52,824 bases of DNA, from the NCBI GenBank assembly GCA_964542665.1, contig CAZIUF010000004.1:1-52824 (forward strand), in the 5' to 3' direction. A program made the translations under genes and the position numbers. Shown in pieces: positions 1 to 6,901 of the stretch (position 1 is its first letter; each line of letters starts with the position of its first letter). Under the pieces are notes generated by a model. It did not search any database, was not told the DNA's origin, and was given only the letters and a program-made list of their open reading frames with translations. This stretch comes from JAGOLU01 sp964542665. Lineage in GTDB: Bacteria > Patescibacteriota > Microgenomatia > UBA1406 > GWC2-37-13.

Positions 1-1053
1 ACCTATGCCTATGAAAAGATTGTTCAAAATCAAACGCATCCAATCTTAAAGTTGCATACCGAAAGTAGCCTGGGGGAAGATATCATCGAGTACGAAGCAG
101 AAAACGAAGAGCAAGAAGCTTTATATGTCGGCAGGATGATCACTGAGCAGGTGCAACGGTATCTCGGGGATGCTCTGGATCCTGATCCCTATGCGCATTT
201 TGCCGTACTGTATCGGACGAACGCTCAATCTCGCGCTATCGAAGAAGTTTTCCTACATTACGGATTGCCCTATGTCCTCGTCGGGGGTACTCGATTTTAT
301 GCCCGCAAAGAAGTGAGAGATGTATTGTCATATCTGCGACTTCTGATCGCTCCAGATGATCCCGTAGCAAAGGAACGTATTCAAAAACTTGGCAAACGTC
401 GCTGGGATCAGTTTATGATGGCATATCCAGACCTCATCAATTATGTTGCCGACTCTACTCCAGAAACACTCCTTGAACTGGTGCTCGCTAAGACGAAATA
501 TTTAGATTTATATAACCCAGATGATCCCGAAGATGTTTCACGACTCGAAAATATCAAGGAGCTGAAGAGTGTTGCTGCGGGACGAGCCACACTGAGCGAA
601 TTTTTCGAACACGTGGCACTCGTTGAAAACGAGCGATCGATGGGAGAACGGAAAAACCAAGGCAAAGGTGTTCGTCTGATGTCGCTCCATGCATCCAAAG
701 GTCTTGAGTTTGACTCGGTATTTTTGGTTGGACTCGAGGAAGGGATCTTGCCGCACTCACGCAGTCTTGATGACCCGCTCGCTTTGGAAGAAGAGCGCAG
801 ATTGTTTTATGTGGGTATCACTCGTGCACGCACGAGACTCTATGTCACGTGGTCCCGTCGCCGAGGTCTCTATGGGAGGCGCCAATACAGCTCACGCTCA
901 CGCTTTATCACCAGACCCGATGACGATATGGTAAAAAGAGATGCGATCATCGATGACTGGGACATCGATCCTTCAGTGAGTGAGTGGCAGACCAGACACA
1001 ATGCTAAGTCCAAAGAATCAGTCAGTGAGTTTGACGACATCGTAACGTTCTAG
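1..1053 (+). CDS. UvrD/PcrA-type DNA helicase, C-terminal part (5' truncated)
   Basis: This is the C-terminal 350 residues of a superfamily 1 3'-5' DNA helicase; the frame is open from the first base, so the gene begins upstream of the window. Seen: a 2B/2A-type stretch (AVLYRTNAQSRAIE, then LPYVLVGGTRFYARKEVRD), motif V (GVRLMSLHASKGLEFD) and motif VI (EEERRLFYVGITRARTRLYV) with the arginine that contacts ATP. Family members unwind DNA in nucleotide excision and mismatch repair and strip proteins from DNA. The tail after motif VI is short and acidic, ending in DDIVTF. The stop lies 7 nt before the first intergenic palindrome. PcrA, UvrD and Rep cannot be told apart from this part alone. Confidence 0.93.
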   Translation, partial: TYAYEKIVQNQTHPILKLHTESSLGEDIIEYEAENEEQEALYVGRMITEQVQRYLGDALDPDPYAHFAVLYRTNAQSRAIEEVFLHYGLPYVLVGGTRFYARKEVRDVLSYLRLLIAPDDPVAKERIQKLGKRRWDQFMMAYPDLINYVADSTPETLLELVLAKTKYLDLYNPDDPEDVSRLENIKELKSVAAGRATLSEFFEHVALVENERSMGERKNQGKGVRLMSLHASKGLEFDSVFLVGLEEGILPHSRSLDDPLALEEERRLFYVGITRARTRLYVTWSRRRGLYGRRQYSSRSRFITRPDDDMVKRDAIIDDWDIDPSVSEWQTRHNAKSKESVSEFDDIVTF

Positions 1054-1060
1054 TCCACAT

Positions 1061-1087
1061 GTCATCCCGTTGGAAAACGGGATCCAG
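1061..1087. repeat. Palindromic element, GTCATCCCG type
   Basis: GTCATCCCG, an 8-nt spacer, then CGGGATCCAG, forming a short hairpin directly after the helicase stop. It belongs to the same family as the elements found at about a dozen other places here, several inside genes. It may help end transcription, but there is no U-run after it. Confidence 0.75.
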
Positions 1088-1107
1088 TGCACGTGTTATA
1101 CCGTGTT

Positions 1108-1133
1108 GTCATCCCGGGCTTGTCCCGGGATCT
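1108..1133. repeat. Palindromic element, GTCATCCCGGG type
   Basis: A second element of the same family 20 nt after the first: GTCATCCCGGG, a short TTG-containing loop, then CCCGGGATCT. Two copies with different stems side by side point to independent insertions rather than a local duplication. Confidence 0.75.
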
Positions 1134-1140
1134 CGCAACG

Positions 1141-1220
1141 GTCGTATATTTGGATTTTTTGTCTCATCTAACTCGCTGTCGCTCAAACAGAGATTCGACA
1201 AAAAATCCCAATATACCGAC
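1141..1220. repeat. Long hairpin with 36-nt conserved head, copy A
   Basis: An inverted repeat of about 24 bp (GTCGTATATTTGG... against CCCAATATACCGAC, with inner ATTTTTTGTC against GACAAAAAAT; one bulge, one mismatch) encloses a 36-nt head at 1162-1197. The same 36-nt head occurs at 6753-6788 on a stem of different outer sequence. No ORF is convincing here. It lies between two rightward genes. Confidence 0.8.
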
Positions 1221-1221
1221 C

Positions 1222-1262
1222 TAAACTTTACGTTTTACACTCTACACTCTACGTTTCTCTCT
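1222..1262. repeat. Degenerate short-unit repeat
   Basis: An imperfect run of 7-9 nt units built on TTTACGTTTTACACTCTA and ACACTCTACG. It fills the rest of the gap before the acetyltransferase promoter. Runs of this kind also occur in frame in several genes of the window. Confidence 0.5.
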
Positions 1263-1284
1263 GTTTTCAATTGGCGTGTTCCTG

Positions 1285-1290
1285 TACAAT
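1285..1290 (+). promoter_or_regulatory. -10 box of the acetyltransferase gene
   Basis: TACAAT, followed by 7 nt and then ATG at 1298. At this distance transcription would begin at or next to the start codon, giving a leaderless mRNA. The serS start has nearly the same string (TACAAT, ATCTCC, ATG). Confidence 0.6.
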
Positions 1291-1297
1291 ATCTACT

Positions 1298-1867
1298 ATG
1301 GACCGCAAAAGTATCACTTACAAAGTCCTCAATCGCATGAGAACTGTTCTCATGGAGCACACTGTCATGTGGCTGCATATCATCGGCCATCTGCCTTGCC
1401 ATCACACTCGTAGATTTTTCTACAGACTTTCAGGTATGCAGATCGGTGATGGATCGAGCATTCATACGGGACTCACTCTGTATTACCCACTTGGTATCAA
1501 AATTGGGCGAGACACCATCATCGGCGAGCGATGTGTTCTCGATGGTCGCGCACCACTCATGATCGGCGATCATGTTGATATCGCCAGTGAAGTCATGATC
1601 TACAACAGTCAGCATGATATCAATGACGCGAAGTTCAAAGCCAAGTCTAAGCCTGTTAAAATCGACGATTACGTTTTTATCGGACCGCGCGCCATCATCT
1701 TGCCCGGAGTCACTATCGGCAAGGGAGCCATAGTTGGGGCAGGTGCTGTGGTGACTAAAGATGTTGCTCCGTTTGCAGTTGTAGGAGGCGTTCCCGCACA
1801 GGTTATCGGTGAGCGCCAACTCAAAGATCCGAAGTATACACTTGGCCGCGCAGCGTGGTTCCGATAG
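1298..1867 (+). CDS. Hexapeptide-repeat (LbH) O-acetyltransferase
   Basis: A 189-residue acyltransferase of the left-handed beta-helix family (maltose/galactoside/colanic-acid acetyltransferase type), which moves acetyl from acetyl-CoA to a sugar hydroxyl. Seen: a short helical N-terminus, hexapeptide repeats (KIGRDTIIGERCVLDG, later VTIGKGAIVGAGAVVTKDV) and the usual NSQHDIN loop whose histidine is the expected catalytic base. The ATG at 1298 is preferred to a TTG 27 nt upstream because a -10 box ends 7 nt before it. The 3' end overlaps the convergent HExxH gene by 47 nt. The acceptor cannot be named; polysaccharide modification is the likeliest role. Confidence 0.88.
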   Translation: MDRKSITYKVLNRMRTVLMEHTVMWLHIIGHLPCHHTRRFFYRLSGMQIGDGSSIHTGLTLYYPLGIKIGRDTIIGERCVLDGRAPLMIGDHVDIASEVMIYNSQHDINDAKFKAKSKPVKIDDYVFIGPRAIILPGVTIGKGAIVGAGAVVTKDVAPFAVVGGVPAQVIGERQLKDPKYTLGRAAWFR

Positions 1868-2684
1868 GATTGTATCGAAGCCCTTCATCTTCCATGGCCA
1901 AAGGCTGTGCTACTACTTCAAAAATTGGCATGGGTTGGATAGTGCGAAGATATGCATTTTGGGCGTTTCTAGCCTCTTGTTCTATAGTTGATCCGTAGTA
2001 ACCATACCATTTGCTAATGTCAATAATGTTTTTTATTGGGGGTATCAAGAGTGCCAATCCAAACAATACAGCCGGCACTCTAAGTTCATCAGTTGTCATT
2101 GATAAGCTAGGAGAATTTATTAATGGAGCACTCTGAACCATATTTCCTAAAAACCGCATATACTCTATGCCAATCTGGTTTCTGCTTAGTAGGGAATCGC
2201 TAATAATCGAAGTTCTGAATCGGTTACGATTTAAAAACTGGATCATATGCTTCCTTTCATGTACCCAGTCAGAATGTAATGCAACTCCGGTTAATCTACT
2301 TACTTCATCGGGATGGCTTATACCAAGTTCTCTACAATGTCTACTAAGCATTTTTGAATATTCATCGGGATAAATATTAAGCCCCCAAGATTCCGGTGTA
2401 TTTTGATCGCCATATTTAAACCTTGCAGACATTAAAGCAGCTGTTTTAGAGCGGTTAACAAGTACTTCCAAATTATCAGATAACTCGACACCTGCCTGCT
2501 TTTCTGGATCAGATAGTCTTGATCTAGCTATAAATGCTCTCAAGTCATATCTTAGGTCCAAAGGATCATATTTAACATCAAAATATCTTCCATTTATATC
2601 CAGAGGGAAAGCATAATGCGGAGGCAATATTTCACTCGAAGGTAATGCGGTGTTGGCACCGGTAGGCAACTCTAGGCTAGTCAT
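1821..2684 (-). CDS. Uncharacterised membrane protein with HExxH motif (putative metallopeptidase)
   Basis: A 287-residue protein I do not recognise. Seen: HERKH at residues 142-146, which fits the HExxH zinc motif; one hydrophobic segment at about 203-222; and after it IEQEARNAQ (235-243), which could give the third, glutamate ligand of a gluzincin-like site. The start at 2684 is chosen because an AT-rich -10-like stretch lies just before it and the longer upstream frame has no usable signal. It converges on the acetyltransferase (47-nt overlap) and diverges from the methyltransferase-like gene. Peptidase function is inferred from the motif only; the motif could be chance. Confidence 0.55.
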   Translation of the reverse strand: MTSLELPTGANTALPSSEILPPHYAFPLDINGRYFDVKYDPLDLRYDLRAFIARSRLSDPEKQAGVELSDNLEVLVNRSKTAALMSARFKYGDQNTPESWGLNIYPDEYSKMLSRHCRELGISHPDEVSRLTGVALHSDWVHERKHMIQFLNRNRFRTSIISDSLLSRNQIGIEYMRFLGNMVQSAPLINSPSLSMTTDELRVPAVLFGLALLIPPIKNIIDISKWYGYYGSTIEQEARNAQNAYLRTIQPMPIFEVVAQPLAMEDEGLRYNPIGTTLRGQVYTSDL

Positions 2685-2760
2685 ACAGTATATTATACTA
2701 TAAGTACATTGACTGCTCCTATGACTCCTAAGATTTTGGCGATTGCATATTCCACCCCAA

Positions 2761-2769
2761 TGTGATAAT
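2761..2769 (+). promoter_or_regulatory. Extended -10 of the methyltransferase-like gene
   Basis: TGTGATAAT fits TGnTATAAT, with TTGCAT about 15 nt upstream as a weak -35. The ATG at 2780 is 10 nt downstream of the box. It lies in the divergent gap shared with the HExxH gene. Confidence 0.5.
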
Positions 2770-2779
2770 ATTATAAGAT

Positions 2780-3649
2780 ATGCTTGTAGAGGATAGAAAA
2801 TGGGTTTATAGCGATCCAGAAAGCAAAAGTATAGCCAGTACTCGTTGGACAAACCCGCAACACAGATTTAGTACGGGACTTAGTCTAGATGAGTACCTCC
2901 AATATGCTATAAGATGCTTACCATCAGAACAAAGAGAATGGCTTTCCCAAATGAAGCAAGCTATTTGTGATACATCGACACCGCCGAGTTATCTGGCACA
3001 ATTTGCGCCCGTTATTGAACAAGTGAGTGGGTGTGGCGCATACGATCTGCTTGCTAGGTATTTAAAACCTAATAAGATCAAGCGGGTTTTGACACTTGGT
3101 CCTGGTGATGGCGCCGAGCTTATAGCCATCAGAGCACTTTTGCCCGAAGCCAAAGTAGTCGCGGTAGAGCGCAACTTGGGTGAAGATAGATCATTGCCAT
3201 TGGTATGCCAATCAACATCCGCCGAACTAGTATGGGGTGATTATGCTGATGCCCCTGTTATGAAACTATTAGCCCGTAAGCCCTGGGACACACTGCTTAT
3301 TAGAAATCCACAAGTGGCACGTGAGTTCTATGATGATAGCCTTGATCCGTATAAAGACAACAGAAGCGCATTGGCTGCATATGTAAGACAGACTGCAGAT
3401 ATTGGTGGAGAAGCTCTCATAACACTGTCGAACAAGCGCGAACTTGGACCGATACTACGGGCGTTACACAAGGAGGGTATGAGTCAGCCCCATTTACCAG
3501 TACCATTGCATGATGATACGTATGTATCTATGCAACTTTATGAGACTGAAAACACCCACAAAGGAGCAAAAATACCGGCATTTAGTTCAGACGGGATACA
3601 GTTATATACTGATTTTAAAATAGTAGGCAACGTTTTTAGAAGTCAATAA
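2780..3649 (+). CDS. Putative class I SAM-dependent methyltransferase-like protein
   Basis: A 289-residue protein with a Rossmann-type start: RVLTLGPGDGAEL (102-114) fits the glycine-rich SAM loop, and KVVAVER ends with an acidic residue (E130) where the ribose is usually bound. A later strand, WDTLLIRNPQV, has NP where many methyltransferases have (D/N)PP(Y/F). About 100 residues precede the fold and fit no family I know. The substrate is unknown. Divergent from the HExxH gene; the stop abuts the stop of the convergent VanW gene with no bases between. Methyltransferase is the best reading, but another Rossmann enzyme is possible. Confidence 0.6.
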   Translation: MLVEDRKWVYSDPESKSIASTRWTNPQHRFSTGLSLDEYLQYAIRCLPSEQREWLSQMKQAICDTSTPPSYLAQFAPVIEQVSGCGAYDLLARYLKPNKIKRVLTLGPGDGAELIAIRALLPEAKVVAVERNLGEDRSLPLVCQSTSAELVWGDYADAPVMKLLARKPWDTLLIRNPQVAREFYDDSLDPYKDNRSALAAYVRQTADIGGEALITLSNKRELGPILRALHKEGMSQPHLPVPLHDDTYVSMQLYETENTHKGAKIPAFSSDGIQLYTDFKIVGNVFRSQ

Positions 3650-5077
3650 TTACTCCAAGGTTCCTACCAGATACACTGCCTGCCAGGGTCTGTAGTTTGA
3701 CACAAATGTTCTTTCCTGGATGACCTCAGATCCTTTGGTGACCTTATAGTCAAACCACGCCTTCAGTCCACCTGCTGCCCAGTCAACTTGCTTGGTGATC
3801 CCTTTTTTGAGGGTTGGATCATCTTGGAAACGATCAGGAGGCGCAGGAAGTGCGCCACTGGTCGACACATCAGAAATCATGATCTTGCGATCATCTTTTT
3901 TGCCCCAAAATCGATAGGTGAGGGTCATATTTTCAATATCCTTTTCAACCTGTATGAGTATTGCTGCCGGAGTGTCATTTCGAAATTTCAGATCCACAGA
4001 TGGAGAGTAGACCGTCGCATCACGGCCAGGTTTACTATCGTTTTCATAGTATCCGACTCGATAGGCATGAGCTGTCCACGCCGTGATAGGGAGGCCAGTA
4101 TTTATCGCAGCACGGAACAGTGTCGTTGATGTTTGGCAGACTCCACCGCCATCACCGAGCTCTGTCCGACCATTTACGATGACATATGCTTGTTGATATC
4201 CGGTACGCGCAGAGATTTCTCCGACTGTGTCGTTGTACGAAAACACAGCGCCCTTAGGGATAAGTGTCCCATGGAGTTTATCCGATGCGAGCAAAAGATT
4301 ATGGATGCGACCGGGGATGGAGTGTGTGTAGTCTGAGGTGCCTTCGCCGATGAGCTCGGTGATACCCTGCGTATTGGCTTGAGACAGAGATACTGCCGGC
4401 TTCACGATAGAAGAAGTGATGGTGAATACGAGAGGCTTAGATTGATAGGAGAGTGCTTTTGGGCCAAGCAGAGTAGCTTGGACAGACCTTTTCACTTCAT
4501 CAGAGTTGATCTTCAGCCCATTTTTTTCTAGTGCAAACGCACTGACTTTTTCCCCTTTGAGCTCAAACAGTGCATTTTTGGGCTCGACATTGTACTGGAG
4601 CTCTAGGATCTTGAGAGATTCAGCTATCGGCGTTTCGTCGTACTCTACGCGAGAGGTGAACTCAAATGTTCGCAGATGGAGGAGTATCTGAAGCTTTTCT
4701 TTGAGTTGAGTCAGCCAGTTACCCTGTCGAGCGATCAAGTAAGCCTGCTGAGCGATTTGAGCACCATCGGTTTTGAGCTTGAGTAGCTCTCCTGAGTGGG
4801 TGGCTATGGGGCTATTTTCATATCTGAGTTCGAGTTGCAGACGAGCCAGTTGGGTATTGATCTTGTTGTATCGATCTTGCACGTCAGACACCTTTTTGTA
4901 GCCTACAGATATCTTATCAACGGTAACCATCGGATATATAGTATTTCTGTAGAGATAATCCTGAAGAAGCAGAGCGATACTTATGAGTATGGCTGCGGTA
5001 AGGAATGTTAGGACAAGCCCTAACAAAAACGCACTCAACTCAGTGATCTTATATTTTATACGATGTGTTTTCGCCAT
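3650..5077 (-). CDS. VanW family protein with N-terminal membrane anchor
   Basis: A 475-residue cell-surface protein. Seen: one N-terminal transmembrane helix (about 15-38), a middle region resembling the peptidoglycan-binding domain that usually precedes VanW, and a VanW domain (about 265-400) with FSYNDTVGEISARTGYQ and the hallmark GDGGGVCQTSTTLFRAA. VanW domains are common next to peptidoglycan genes, but their chemistry is not well defined. The gene starts 16 nt from its divergent neighbour, sharing a palindromic promoter. The start is supported by TATCAT ending 7 nt before ATG. The product is probably anchored in the membrane with the VanW domain outside. Confidence 0.92.
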   Translation of the reverse strand: MAKTHRIKYKITELSAFLLGLVLTFLTAAILISIALLLQDYLYRNTIYPMVTVDKISVGYKKVSDVQDRYNKINTQLARLQLELRYENSPIATHSGELLKLKTDGAQIAQQAYLIARQGNWLTQLKEKLQILLHLRTFEFTSRVEYDETPIAESLKILELQYNVEPKNALFELKGEKVSAFALEKNGLKINSDEVKRSVQATLLGPKALSYQSKPLVFTITSSIVKPAVSLSQANTQGITELIGEGTSDYTHSIPGRIHNLLLASDKLHGTLIPKGAVFSYNDTVGEISARTGYQQAYVIVNGRTELGDGGGVCQTSTTLFRAAINTGLPITAWTAHAYRVGYYENDSKPGRDATVYSPSVDLKFRNDTPAAILIQVEKDIENMTLTYRFWGKKDDRKIMISDVSTSGALPAPPDRFQDDPTLKKGITKQVDWAAGGLKAWFDYKVTKGSEVIQERTFVSNYRPWQAVYLVGTLE

Positions 5078-5081
5078 CGTC

Positions 5082-5094
5082 TATATGATATCAT
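5082..5094. promoter_or_regulatory. Palindromic divergent promoter (vanW / solute-binding gene)
   Basis: The palindrome ATGATATCAT at 5085-5094 gives a -10 box on each strand: TATCAT 7 nt before the vanW start, and TATGAT a few nt before the ATG at 5093. Both genes would use overlapping boxes, so one polymerase would exclude the other. Confidence 0.5.
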
Positions 5095-6709
5095 GAGTGA
5101 GCTGGTACATCAGCTGATTTACCGTTTATTTACCATGGCAGATACTCCAAAACCACCGCAAGGTTCACACTCCATCTCTGACACGCCTGAAACAATATTT
5201 GAAAATGTTGTAGCCGAGAAATATCCCGATGCTTATGAAGCATCCCAAGTACCTGAGGAAGTCCCCGCAGAGGTAGTATCAGCAACTGATGTTGATAGAC
5301 CTGCTCCACAGGTCCTCGATGAAGTGCCTCAGATGCCTCACGATGATGGTCGGATCAAATACTTTTTTATCGGAGCAGTTGTGCTTGTATTTTTGATCAT
5401 TTTTGCTGCTCTGATGGTGGTGTTTCGTAGACCCAGTGCAACGACTACTGCGGTCGTGCCGGTGACACTGACCTATTGGGGTCTCTGGGAAGATGAGAAT
5501 ATTCTCAAGCCAGTATTTGATGCTTATATTGCGGAAAACCCACATGTAAAAATCACCTACATCAAACAATCATCAAAAGATTACATCTCGTTTCTCAAAG
5601 GTAGATCCAAAAGTGGGAAAGGACCAGATGTATTCCGCTATCACAATACCTGGCTCCCCGAGCTGACGAACGATGAGAGCTATGTTCAGCCCATCCCCGA
5701 TTCGATCATGACCCCAGCAGAGTTTGAAAAAACATTTCATCTGATCCACCGTCAAGATCTCAAAAAGGGCGACTTGTATTATGGTATTCCGCTGTATGTA
5801 GACAACCTCGTCATGATATATAACAAAGATATATTAAAAGCAGGTGGAGTTGCCGGACCACCTCGACAGTGGATCGGCGATCTAGCTGATGTCGTCAGCA
5901 AAGTCACCGTGAAAAATGACACTGATATTCCCGTGACCTCGGGCATTGCACTGGGCACAGCAAACAACATCGAGCATTTCTCAGATATTTACAGTGTGCT
6001 ACTTTTACTCAATAACCTCACCGAGCAATCTTCACTTTCCAATGAGTGGGCCATGGGAGTACTGCGCAATCTCAGCACCCAACAGGGGGCCGATCTAGCC
6101 AGTGAGGCACTTCAAGTGTATCGCCAGTTTGGCGAGGAAAAGATCTGGTCAAGCAAGATGCCCAACTCAATAGATGCTTTTGCTCAGGGCAAGGTAGCGA
6201 TCATATTTGCATACACGTGGCAGATCCCGCTCATCAAAGCAAAAAATCCCGAGATTAATCTTGCTGTCACCTCTCTTCCTGAGGGACTTCAGGGTAAAAA
6301 GGTCACTCTTGCAAGCTATTGGGTGGAGGGTGTCTCTCCATACGCAAAAGCGGCTAACCAGGCTGAGGCGTGGAAACTCCTCAAGTACATGTCATCAGCA
6401 GCAAGCGAGCAGAAGATATATGAGGCTCAGACGAAGACTCGTGGACTGGGTATGGCCTACTCACGGATTGACCTCGCCTCAAAACTCAGCGATCATCCCA
6501 TCCTTTCGACTGTTATCGGACAGTTAGACCAGTCAGTATCACTCCCTCTGGTGACGCGTACTTTTGATAAAGGTCTGAACGACGAGATGATTACCTATCT
6601 GCAGAAGGCAGTGGATAGCACTACAGGTGGTGTGTCGTATAGCGGCGCCATGGCTGAGGCGATCACTGGCTTTACCCAAATACTCCTCAAGTACAAGATA
6701 GATAAATGA
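5093..6709 (+). CDS. Extracellular solute-binding protein (ABC transporter family 1), membrane anchored
   Basis: A binding protein of the sugar type (MalE-like, family 1), about 538 residues from this start. Seen: an acidic, proline-rich cytoplasmic N-terminus of about 85 residues, a transmembrane helix (FFIGAVVLVFLIIFAALMVV), then the binding fold starting LTYWGLWEDENILKPVFDAY, with GIPLYVDNLVMIYNKDIL and the late helix WKLLKYMSS. The long N-terminus before the anchor is unusual; most family members have a signal peptide or lipobox. No permease or ATPase genes are beside it, so transport cannot be confirmed. The start could also be 5063 or 5135. Confidence 0.88.
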   Translation: MSELVHQLIYRLFTMADTPKPPQGSHSISDTPETIFENVVAEKYPDAYEASQVPEEVPAEVVSATDVDRPAPQVLDEVPQMPHDDGRIKYFFIGAVVLVFLIIFAALMVVFRRPSATTTAVVPVTLTYWGLWEDENILKPVFDAYIAENPHVKITYIKQSSKDYISFLKGRSKSGKGPDVFRYHNTWLPELTNDESYVQPIPDSIMTPAEFEKTFHLIHRQDLKKGDLYYGIPLYVDNLVMIYNKDILKAGGVAGPPRQWIGDLADVVSKVTVKNDTDIPVTSGIALGTANNIEHFSDIYSVLLLLNNLTEQSSLSNEWAMGVLRNLSTQQGADLASEALQVYRQFGEEKIWSSKMPNSIDAFAQGKVAIIFAYTWQIPLIKAKNPEINLAVTSLPEGLQGKKVTLASYWVEGVSPYAKAANQAEAWKLLKYMSSAASEQKIYEAQTKTRGLGMAYSRIDLASKLSDHPILSTVIGQLDQSVSLPLVTRTFDKGLNDEMITYLQKAVDSTTGGVSYSGAMAEAITGFTQILLKYKIDK

Positions 6710-6729
6710 TAGCTTCGTTAATATCATTT

Positions 6730-6811
6730 TGGTCGTGCACAAAGATTTTTTTTCTCATCTAACTCGCTGTCGCTCAAACAGAGATTCGTCAAAAAATCTT
6801 CATGCACGACC
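6730..6811. repeat. Long hairpin with 36-nt conserved head, copy B
   Basis: Arms TGGTCGTGCA...AAGATTTTTT and AAAAAATCTTCATGCACGACCA pair over about 22 bp with two mismatches and enclose the 36-nt head at 6753-6788, identical to 1162-1197. Apart from the T-rich inner part, the stem is unrelated to copy A. It lies 20 nt after the solute-binding stop and may help end transcription, though no U-run follows. Confidence 0.8.
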
Positions 6812-6860
6812 AGCTACAAAAAGTGATATTTTTCTCACCGCCCAAACTGCAATACATGTC

Positions 6861-6889
6861 TTGATTCGTCTTTTGAGTTATGCTAGGAT
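6861..6889 (+). promoter_or_regulatory. Promoter of the actin-like/baseplate-J-like gene
   Basis: TTGATT, a 17-nt spacer and TAGGAT. The ATG at 6902 lies 12 nt downstream of the box; a GTG at 6893 is also possible. The leader would be a few nt at most. Confidence 0.5.
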
Positions 6890-6901
6890 CAAGTGTACCG
6901 T

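Noticed and set aside
1059..1340. A 93-residue ORF across the intergenic repeats
   Set aside because: It runs through two palindromes, the long hairpin and the degenerate repeat, has no promoter or homology and overlaps the acetyltransferase start.
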